From Filimonas zeae (GTDB lineage Bacteria > Bacteroidota > Bacteroidia > Chitinophagales > Chitinophagaceae): a stretch of DNA of 64,000 bases. The notes under the pieces were generated by a model. That model had not been told where the DNA came from. It made no database searches and was given only the letters and a program-made list of their open reading frames with translations. Both the position numbers and the translations under genes were made by a program. The stretch lies in contig NZ_BMIB01000005.1 of the NCBI RefSeq assembly GCF_014641615.1, positions 76,150-140,149 on the forward strand, read 5' to 3'. This document shows positions 53,101-60,617 of the stretch, one piece after another (position 1 is the first letter of the stretch; every line of letters begins with the position of its first letter).

Positions 53101-56100
53101 ACATTACCGGCAGTTAATGAGTCATACCAGCGGTACGTAACACCGCTTGCTGCATTCTGAATCTGTAGTGTAGCAGCATTACCGGAACAAACAGATACAT
53201 TACTGCTTGCCAGTACCGGTATAACAGGGCGGGCATTTACTGTAACCGTAACAGCCGTACGGTTGCTTCCTGCACAACCGGCTCCGCTAATAGCTTCTGC
53301 ATAAAACACATCGCTTGCTGCAAGCGTACCTGTTACAAAAGTAATGCCTTCAAACAGGGCAGTACCTCCATTTGCAGTATCATACCAACGGTAGGTAAAT
53401 CCAGCCTGCGGATTTTGAATCTGCAGGGTAGCAGAAGCACCTGCACAGATAGTGGGGTTATTGCTGGCAACCGCTGGTGGTGGCACAACAGGATTCACTA
53501 CTACGGTAGCAGCTGTACGCGTACCGGAAGAACAACCTCCCGCACTCACCGCTTCAATATAGTAAGTTGTGGTAGTGGTTAACACCGGTGTGGGGAAGCT
53601 GGTTCCGCTGAACACAATACTTCCGCCACTGGCTACATTGTACCAGTTATAAGTAACACCTGCTTCGGGATTCAGTATCTGTAAGGTTACAGATCCCGAG
53701 CAGATAGATACAGTATCATTGGTAGCCACAATACCTCTTGGCATTGGCACCGCACTTACAAAAATAACAGAAGTATCTCTGCCACTGGCAATACAGCTGG
53801 CAGTTGTATCTACCGCTTCTACAGCATAGAAAGTAGAAGCACTAAGCGCAGGTGTTACAAAACTGCTGCCTGTACCGGCTAAAGCACCGGTGCTGCTATA
53901 CCAGTTATAGGTAATACCTGTTTGTATATTATTTACAGACAGCGTAGCCGTTCTGCCTGCACAAATACGTACCGTATCGGCAACTACCGGCGTAGCAGGT
54001 CTTGCATTCACCAGCACAGTTACCTGGGTACGGTTAATATTGGCACAGGAATCAGCGCTGTTACGCTTAGCCTGTACAAAGTAAATAGTGGTAGCTGTTA
54101 AAGCAGGCGTGGTAAACAAACCACCTCTGCCTACAGCCGTACCGCCCGAAGCCGTAGTAAACCATTCAATCACTGCATTAGAAGAAGCAGTAGCCGTAAG
54201 CGAAGCAGTGTTGCCGCTGCAGATAGATACAGAAGCAGTATTCACTACCGGTGGTGCTACCACCCGCGTTGCATAGTACACATTCAGCGTATTCAGCGCA
54301 GATACCAACCCACCGTTCAATCTTACCTGAATGCCATCAAAAGCGGCCTCTGGAGCAAAACGTACCAGAAACTTACCTGGTGCACCTAAGCCCAGTAACT
54401 GAACCTTAATTAAGCCATTATTCAGCGATTTGGTGTCGTTATTAGAAGTAGCACCATTATAAGAAGTAACCTGTATAGCACTCAGTATATCTGCTGTCAG
54501 CAATGAAGCAGGACCTTCCATGGCAATAGTAATAGTATCACCTGGTGTGCTCACACTTGGAAAGCGCAACGTTTGCTCTACATAGCCGCCCAGCAGAGAA
54601 ACAGGCATATTAAAGGTAGAGAAAGTAGTGGTATCGGTATCTACCGCACCACCACCGGTTGCTACACCGCAACCCACACATATTCCGTTGGCTGCATTTG
54701 TTTCAGCAGTAACCGCATCACATGCCAGATTTACACCCGGATTCACCGTAATAGTTACCGGTGTTCTTGCACTGGTACAGCCCAGGCTACCCAGAGAAGC
54801 AGCTACATAATACGTGGTAGTAGCAGATAAAGCAGGGGTAGTATATACATTACCGGTAAACAGAGAAGCACCACCGGTAGCCTGCAGATACCAGTTAAAG
54901 GTAGCACCTGCCGTAGTGGAAGAAGCTGTTATTACAGCATTTCCCCCCGCCGTAACCGTTGCACTAACCGGATTAACCGTAACAGATGGTGCAGCCGGTG
55001 CCTGACTTACTGTTACCCGCACCGCTGTACGTGTACTTACGCAACTGCCACTGGCAGCTTCTACATAATAAGTGGAGTCTGCAGTAATAGCAGGGCTGGT
55101 ATAGCTTACACCCGTAGCTACCGCCGTTCCGCCGGTAGCAGTTCTGTACCAGTTATAGGTAAATCCACTCTGTGGGTTCTGCACCTGAAGCACTGCTGAT
55201 GTACCGGAGCATGTAGCCACAGTATCAGCTGCCACAACCGGTGGTTGTAATGCAGTATTTACTGCTACCCTTACCGCAGTACGTGCCGCACTTACACAGC
55301 CGCCCGCAGTGGTAGCACCAACATAGAAAACAGAATCACGTGTTAACGCCGGAGTTACAAAGCTGTTACCGGCAGCAATAGCTGTTCCACCGGTAGCAAC
55401 AGCATACCAGTTATAGGTAACACCAGCCTGCGGTGTTTGCACAGCCAATGTAGCAGTGGTACCTGAACAGATAGTTACTAATGTATCTGTTACAACAGGA
55501 GCGCCCGGTGCAGGCAGTACATTTACTACCACAGGTTTTCTTGTTCCTGCAGCACATCCTGTATTGCTTACACTTTCTGCATAGTAGATTGCTGTATCAC
55601 TTAATACCGGTGTCTGGTAGGTAGCACCTATGAATAATGGCGTACCGCCGGTAGCAGCATCATACCATTTGAAAGTAGTATTTGCCGGTGCAGAAGCAGT
55701 TAGCGTTGCCTGCTGACCTGCACAAATAGCAATCGTATCAGCATTGGTTACCGGACGCGGTTTCACACGTTGGGCATATTGTACATGTAAAGCACTGATC
55801 AGCGTAGCCAGACCAGAATTTACACGAAGCTCCACACGGTCATAAGGCTGTGCAGGTACAAATTTGAGGATACCTGCAGTATCGCCAGACAGTAACTGCA
55901 GACGGAGCAGCCCGTTGTTTCCAACAGCAGCTCTGTCATTATTGAAAGTAGTTCCGTTATAAGAAGCAGCCTGTATGCCAGACAATAGTCCTACATCAGC
56001 CACGCCAACCGGGAATACAACATGGATAGCAGCTGTATCACCCGCATCTGCCGTGAATGGGAATATCAGGGTTTGCTGTACAGAAGCACCTGCCAGCCCT

Positions 56101-59100
56101 GCAATTACATGCAGTCGTGAAGCAGTAACCGCATCCGCATCTACCGCCAGTGCGGCAGAATCAACAGAACATCCTATACAGATACCATTTACGGCTGTAG
56201 TTTGTGAGGTAGCCACGTCACAGGGAACAGGTATACCTGATCCTGTAACTACCGTAACAGGTACTACTAAGCGGGTAGCCAGGCTACACTGCGTAGCACC
56301 GCCTGCTCCCAGATAATAGGTAGTGGAGGCGGTTAAGGCTGGCGTTACAAAAGTGGGGCCCGTAAACAACGGTGTGCCACCATTAGCTGTGGGATACCAG
56401 TTAAAGGCTGTATTAGCAGTAGAAGAAGATGCTACAAAAGTAGCAGTCTGTCCGCTGCCTATAGTAGCAGAAGGTGGTGTTACAGCAACATCAGCCGGCG
56501 GTGTATTTACCGTTACTACCGCAGCGGTACGGCCTACGCTGGCACAGCCATTGTTTACAGCCTCTGCATAATAAGTCGTAGTAGCGGTTAATGCCGGGGT
56601 TACCAGGGTATCACCGGTGTAAATAGCAGTACCACCACTGCTGGCAGTATACCATTTAAACAGTCTGCCGGCAGGCGCCGTAGCGTACAGTTTAGTAGAA
56701 TCACCTGCACAAATGCTAACCGCATTGGTGTTCAGCGTTGGGTTATCCGGAATATCATTGGGTATAATATTCACAGCCGTACGGTTGGTATTTACACAAC
56801 CATAGCGCGATGCTTCAATATAATAAGTAGTAGCTGTGGTTACCGGTGGCGTTGTATAGGTTGAACCCGTAAATACAGGAGTACCACCAGCCGCAGTAGT
56901 ATACCAGTTTAGCGTAGCATTTACCGGCACTGCCACAGTAAGCACTGCAGAAGCACCACTACATACATTTACAATATTCTGACTGGATGAGAAAACAGCT
57001 GCATCATATACATATAAGTTGCTCAACACATTCGCAGCACCATTCACTCTCACCAGTACACCGTTGAAGTTGTTGTTAGCCGCAAACTTCAACCGGAACT
57101 TACTGCCGCCCAGGCCCAGTAGTTGAGCCTTTACCAAACCGGAGTTGGCAATAACAGGGCTGCCATTGCCGGTATTATTGGTATAAGTTTCAAACTCAAT
57201 ACCACTTAACACCTGAGCTCCCAATACCTGAGAGGGCACCTCCAGGTCTACCTGAATGCTATCACCTGCACTGAAATTAGCAGGAAAACGCAATAGCTGA
57301 CCAACGGTAGCCGCCACACCCAGCGCAGCAGTAATGGAAGAATGGGTAGTGGAATCTGCATCTACTGCCAGTAACGGATTGGTTACGCTACAACCTACAC
57401 AAATCAAACCTGAGTTAACAGGGCTGGCTTGCGCACTGGCATGTACCAGTAAAGATTGTGGAGCAAGCCGTGGGGTAGCGGCAAAAGTTTGAGCAGAGTA
57501 GACTCTTAATTGACTCAACGCGTTTACACCCGCAAGGGTTATACCTATACCATCAAAAGAGTTTTTGGCCGGTACGGTAATCTTAAACCGGTTAGAGCCG
57601 CCGGTGCCCAGTAATTGCAAGCTGGCTACAGCACTATCCAGAAATATCAGATCACCATTCGGGTTGTTCCCACTATAGGTTTGTAAAGCAATACCACCCA
57701 GTAAGGTAGCGCCTACCAGCTGCCCTGGTACTTCCAGCACTACGCTAATGCTGTCACCGGCATAACCGGTATTGCCAAATTTCAGCAGCTGGCCAAAGCC
57801 ACCCACGCCTATAGTAGTTGTTATTACAGAATAATTATTCAGATCATTATCAACAGCATTGTTACCATTGGTTACGCCACACAGTACGCAGACAGACTGA
57901 CTTACTGTTTGCTGCGTTGTAGCAAAGCCACACACAACATCATTGATAACATTTACGGTAGCTACTGCACGCACAGGGCTTGCACAACCTTTATCGCTCA
58001 CTGCTTCTACATAGTAGTTGGTGCTCGCATTCAATGTTCCTGTGGTAAAAGTATTACCGGTAGCTACAGCCGTTCCTCCGGTAGCACTTGTATACCAGTT
58101 ATAAGTATATCCATCTATCGGATCATTTATATAGAAAGTAGCAGTTCCTCCGGGATTAATATTACGCACCGCTGTATCCAGCTGTGGTGTTACCGGGGTC
58201 TGGTTTACAACTACAGACACCTGTGTACGGGTGGGGCTGGTACAACCGGTTCCGTTTACACCCTCTACAAAATAATTGGTGTTGGCCGCCAGCTGCGGAG
58301 TAGTAAACGTAACTCCCGTAAATACCAGGTTGCCACCCACAGAAGTATCATACCAGTTATATACCACACCCGCTTCCGGATTTTGTATGGTAAACGAGGT
58401 AGTGTTGCCTGAACAGATTTCCCGCACCAGTGGTGTAGGCGTGGCAGCCAGTGGAATTTTACTTACAGGAACCAGTACAGCAGTTCTTCCTCCCGTGTTG
58501 CCACAGGCACCGTTGGCAGCTGACACATAAAAAGTAGTACTGTCTGTTAATACCGGAGTAATAAAACTTACACCGGAATCCAGGGCATTGCCGCCCGTAG
58601 CAGTAGTATACCAGCGATATGTAACACCCGCCTGTGGATTGGTTACCGCAAACGTGGCAGTTTTACCCGTACAGATTGCCTGTACAGCAGGCACCACAGG
58701 ATCAGCCGGTATAGCAACAACCGTAACCGTTACCGGTACACGCTCACTCTCATAAGTACAGCCAATTTTGGCGGCAGCAACATAATATTTAGTAGTGGTT
58801 GTTAACCCCGAGGGTGTAAAAGCCGCACCTGATGAAGTAGTAAATAACGGTGTGTTTGTAGTGGAATCTGCATACCAACGCAGTTCATTACCCGAAGAAG
58901 TAGTTGCGTTCAGCGATACGTTTCCACCGGCACAGATAGTGTAATTCTGAGATTGTGCTCCGGTAAATGTAGGACGCCCCGCAGTACGAATGGCACCAAA
59001 CAAACGAATGCTTTGTGTAAGATTTGCATTTAGAAGAGAACTGAAGGTAATCCGGATACGGTTCACCTCCTGGCCAGGACGTATCACAAAAGTGGTAGCC

Positions 59101-60113
59101 TGGCCGGAATTCAGTAAGCCTAAAAGGTCAAGACTTAACAGCGAACTCAATGGCTGTGAAGAAACCTGTGTAGCACCATTGAAAGTAGTTACAGTAATGT
59201 TATTAGCCAACCCTACATTTAGTAATGCAGGTGAGGACTGTAATTTCACATGAAACTCGTCATTCGCTCTCGAAAGGTTTTCAAAATAAATGTCCTGGCT
59301 GATAGAACCTGCTACAGCCAGTGCCCCCAGACCCAGCTGGGAATAATTTGTGGTATCAGAGTCAATGGCATTCTGCGGATTAGTAACACCCGCTCCACCC
59401 AGATTTAAAGCATCCAGGTTTAAACCGGTGCCATCATAGGAAGTAGCAAAGCCCTGTACACAGGGATCAGAACTGGTAGAAGAATTGTAAAAAGCATAAT
59501 ACACTTTGGTATTGTTGGAGGTACCCAGCAACACCGAATTGGTCTGGTCTTTAATATAGACCCGGTCGTAAGCAGCTCCAGGCGTAAGCGCCAGGTAAAA
59601 ATAACCGTTCACATCCTGAACAAGCCGCAGGTTGTTGGTAGAAAACGGAGTGGTACTGGTTCCGCTGAGTACAGCAGTAGTTCCATTACGCGCTTCCACC
59701 GTAAAATAGTGATTGCCAAGCACTACCGTGCCCAGCACATTTGCCAGCAGGTTACCCAGGCTACCGCCCAGTAACGCTTTCAGCAAATCAGGATCCGAAT
59801 TAATGCGTACATAGGTGGTTACACCCGCTGCAAGTGTGGTTGGGAACTTTAGTTCCAGCTGGCCTGAATAACTTCCCAGACCAACGGCGACGCCGCCGTA
59901 AGAGTTGAGTTGGGCAAAAGTAGTTTCCGAACTACTGATAGCATTGGCAGGGTTGGTAACATGGTCTACAGCTGCGTTATTGCCAATCGTTACCTGATTG
60001 GCATATACCCGTTGGGCACTCACCCTGTTCACAAAAAGTGAACAGACCAACAGAAGGGTCGCAGCGATAGTTTTTAAGTAAGCCTCCAATCGCCCGGTGT
60101 AAAGGTTCATCAT
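50127..60113 (-). CDS. Giant secreted Ig-repeat adhesin with type IX sorting domain
   Basis: 3328 residues. Residues 1-34 form a signal peptide (ending VSAQ). The body has about 25 Ig-like repeats of roughly 80-90 residues (start xICSGxxATL, centre TYNWYxxATGG, end TYYVEAV). Six other blocks resemble discoidin/jelly-roll domains. Four of them (at about 740, 905, 1312 and 1812) carry a CxxC motif then AVDxD. From about 1963 the Ig-like repeats run without interruption. Residues about 3150-3235 resemble an Fn3 domain and 3240-3328 are the CHU_C sorting domain (IPNVFTPNADGKNE, IFSQWGE, GWDGRMGG). It likely leaves through SprA and PorP and mediates adhesion or gliding, like SprB. Confidence 0.92.
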   Translation of the reverse strand: MMNLYTGRLEAYLKTIAATLLLVCSLFVNRVSAQRVYANQVTIGNNAAVDHVTNPANAISSSETTFAQLNSYGGVAVGLGSYSGQLELKFPTTLAAGVTTYVRINSDPDLLKALLGGSLGNLLANVLGTVVLGNHYFTVEARNGTTAVLSGTSTTPFSTNNLRLVQDVNGYFYLALTPGAAYDRVYIKDQTNSVLLGTSNNTKVYYAFYNSSTSSDPCVQGFATSYDGTGLNLDALNLGGAGVTNPQNAIDSDTTNYSQLGLGALAVAGSISQDIYFENLSRANDEFHVKLQSSPALLNVGLANNITVTTFNGATQVSSQPLSSLLSLDLLGLLNSGQATTFVIRPGQEVNRIRITFSSLLNANLTQSIRLFGAIRTAGRPTFTGAQSQNYTICAGGNVSLNATTSSGNELRWYADSTTNTPLFTTSSGAAFTPSGLTTTTKYYVAAAKIGCTYESERVPVTVTVVAIPADPVVPAVQAICTGKTATFAVTNPQAGVTYRWYTTATGGNALDSGVSFITPVLTDSTTFYVSAANGACGNTGGRTAVLVPVSKIPLAATPTPLVREICSGNTTSFTIQNPEAGVVYNWYDTSVGGNLVFTGVTFTTPQLAANTNYFVEGVNGTGCTSPTRTQVSVVVNQTPVTPQLDTAVRNINPGGTATFYINDPIDGYTYNWYTSATGGTAVATGNTFTTGTLNASTNYYVEAVSDKGCASPVRAVATVNVINDVVCGFATTQQTVSQSVCVLCGVTNGNNAVDNDLNNYSVITTTIGVGGFGQLLKFGNTGYAGDSISVVLEVPGQLVGATLLGGIALQTYSGNNPNGDLIFLDSAVASLQLLGTGGSNRFKITVPAKNSFDGIGITLAGVNALSQLRVYSAQTFAATPRLAPQSLLVHASAQASPVNSGLICVGCSVTNPLLAVDADSTTHSSITAALGVAATVGQLLRFPANFSAGDSIQVDLEVPSQVLGAQVLSGIEFETYTNNTGNGSPVIANSGLVKAQLLGLGGSKFRLKFAANNNFNGVLVRVNGAANVLSNLYVYDAAVFSSSQNIVNVCSGASAVLTVAVPVNATLNWYTTAAGGTPVFTGSTYTTPPVTTATTYYIEASRYGCVNTNRTAVNIIPNDIPDNPTLNTNAVSICAGDSTKLYATAPAGRLFKWYTASSGGTAIYTGDTLVTPALTATTTYYAEAVNNGCASVGRTAAVVTVNTPPADVAVTPPSATIGSGQTATFVASSSTANTAFNWYPTANGGTPLFTGPTFVTPALTASTTYYLGAGGATQCSLATRLVVPVTVVTGSGIPVPCDVATSQTTAVNGICIGCSVDSAALAVDADAVTASRLHVIAGLAGASVQQTLIFPFTADAGDTAAIHVVFPVGVADVGLLSGIQAASYNGTTFNNDRAAVGNNGLLRLQLLSGDTAGILKFVPAQPYDRVELRVNSGLATLISALHVQYAQRVKPRPVTNADTIAICAGQQATLTASAPANTTFKWYDAATGGTPLFIGATYQTPVLSDTAIYYAESVSNTGCAAGTRKPVVVNVLPAPGAPVVTDTLVTICSGTTATLAVQTPQAGVTYNWYAVATGGTAIAAGNSFVTPALTRDSVFYVGATTAGGCVSAARTAVRVAVNTALQPPVVAADTVATCSGTSAVLQVQNPQSGFTYNWYRTATGGTAVATGVSYTSPAITADSTYYVEAASGSCVSTRTAVRVTVSQAPAAPSVTVNPVSATVTAGGNAVITASSTTAGATFNWYLQATGGASLFTGNVYTTPALSATTTYYVAASLGSLGCTSARTPVTITVNPGVNLACDAVTAETNAANGICVGCGVATGGGAVDTDTTTFSTFNMPVSLLGGYVEQTLRFPSVSTPGDTITIAMEGPASLLTADILSAIQVTSYNGATSNNDTKSLNNGLIKVQLLGLGAPGKFLVRFAPEAAFDGIQVRLNGGLVSALNTLNVYYATRVVAPPVVNTASVSICSGNTASLTATASSNAVIEWFTTASGGTAVGRGGLFTTPALTATTIYFVQAKRNSADSCANINRTQVTVLVNARPATPVVADTVRICAGRTATLSVNNIQTGITYNWYSSTGALAGTGSSFVTPALSASTFYAVEAVDTTASCIASGRDTSVIFVSAVPMPRGIVATNDTVSICSGSVTLQILNPEAGVTYNWYNVASGGSIVFSGTSFPTPVLTTTTTYYIEAVSAGGCSSGTRTAATVVVNPVVPPPAVASNNPTICAGASATLQIQNPQAGFTYRWYDTANGGTALFEGITFVTGTLAASDVFYAEAISGAGCAGSNRTAVTVTVNARPVIPVLASSNVSVCSGNAATLQIQNAASGVTYRWYDSLTAGNVLATGVTFVTPALTSAKTYYAEAVNSAGCTSTTRAAATVTVNPIPSVPVIATAGTTICSGASASLSVQTPQPGVTYNWYNSAGSLVDTGITYVTGPLTATASFSLEAVSGTGCTSTARASVVITVTTRPTAPAVASANGAVCAGNSATLAIQNPQAGITYTWYDAATAGNLLFSGTSVTTPALTNNVTYYVEAANGSCGSTTRTQTTVVVNARPATPVVSGNGAPICSGTSAVLTVTNAAAGLTYNWYTAQSGGTLLTTGSSYTTPQLTASATYYVEVTNGTCTGTARAAVDVTVTQAPSAPVITGVSVCSGSQATLTVQTPQPGYVYRWYNVANGGTALSEGNTYVTAQLTANATYYVEAVSTAGCSGATRTAVPVTVNTKPATPVLVNNNGTTCTGGTVTFAVQAPQTGISYLWYDAATGGNLVFNGSTFTTQPLTASTSYYVEASANGGGCVSDTRTAATATVSTVLQPPLVDAAGTTACLNQSTTLSVQNAQTGLSYRWYTAGSGGMLLATGSSFTTPVLAANATYYVEAGNSTCTSATRTQVNVTVVARPSAPVVAASGRTICADGQATLTIQNPDAAYTYRWFDVPSGGNLLFTGTSYVTNPLTTNTSFYVEAAVNSGCVSTSRTTAAVTVNPSPAAPTLAASSVTVCSGGAGTLSVQNPVSGYTYNWYSVATGGTILFSGANYALTNITANAVYYVAAVNESGCSSASRASADVVVTAAPAAPVITNNSPSVCPGSMVTLTASSSVPGAVYNWYAGAGSTTILFTGNPFATGALTADTTFYVSVANAGGCSSSSRGEASITVLRPLDAPVVTVDSVTISTVTFKWNAVTGATGYQVSLDGTTFIAPNGSNGLSHTISGLQPNQTVGIQVRAAGSQSCQTSPLSARATGTATNPLGNSVFIPNVFTPNADGKNERFMALGNNIASQEIWIFSQWGEMIYHAADSQGWDGRMGGTLQPVGVYVYIFKIRLLDGTIVNRKGTVNLIR

Positions 60114-60562
60114 ATTCCGTGAATTAATATTTCCTTAAGTACGAATAGTCTGTTCATTCACGTTATAGCTTATGAACAGCCTGTGGCATTCAGATAATAT
60201 TGGATCAACAAACAAGAGGCTTTATTCAGACAGTTTTGTACTGAACAAGTCCTTTACAGGCATATTGGATTACTAACCGGATGGATTTTCATTTATCCGC
60301 AGCGTCTATGTCCTGCATAGCGCCCGCAGAATAAGCAGAGATTGGATTTCAGGATACAGTCAGATTTCATAGTCCAGGGTCAATTCCTCAAAAACAGTTG
60401 CAATCGTATGAAATCTGTAACAAATGTAAAATCATAGATAGATTAAAAATATTCATTATATTCCTAGAGACATTTTTGTTCAGGCTTTTATTAATTTCTA
60501 ATTCTGTTCATTTTGTTCAGAACTATATTTATATTCACTAAACGATTTTCTTTGCGTGAACA
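60025..60562. promoter_or_regulatory. Cluster of nine TGTTCA/TGAACA hexamers between the giant adhesin and the NTPase
   Basis: The 504-base gap 60114-60617 holds no gene. Copies lie at 60151 and 60173 (inverted pair), 60242, 60477, 60505, 60514 and 60557. Two more form a perfect inverted repeat, CTGTTCAC-AAAAA-GTGAACAG (60025-60045), inside the signal-peptide codons of the adhesin. Base 60515-60523 is the palindrome GTTCAGAAC. By chance fewer than one copy would be expected. It looks like an operator array for a shared regulator. The middle of the gap, about 60250-60470, has none. Confidence 0.55.
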
Positions 60563-60617
60563 AATAACCAGAGAATAACCAAAGATCCAATTCAAGCCTA
60601 GGGAAGACCTTAATTGC

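Noticed and set aside
50900..58700. Regularly spaced DNA repeats that could suggest a CRISPR array or transposon repeats
   Set aside because: They keep the reading frame and encode diverged Ig-like domains of roughly 80-90 residues. The units vary too much for CRISPR repeats and no cas genes are near.
50127..60113. Long repeat-rich reading frames on the + strand inside the giant adhesin (for example 57909-58412, 55975-56316, 52053-52376)
   Set aside because: They are low-complexity Ser/Thr/Val/Ala or Tyr/Ser/Arg frames that arise from the repeated codons of the minus-strand gene, with no family resemblance and no promoter or ribosome-binding context.
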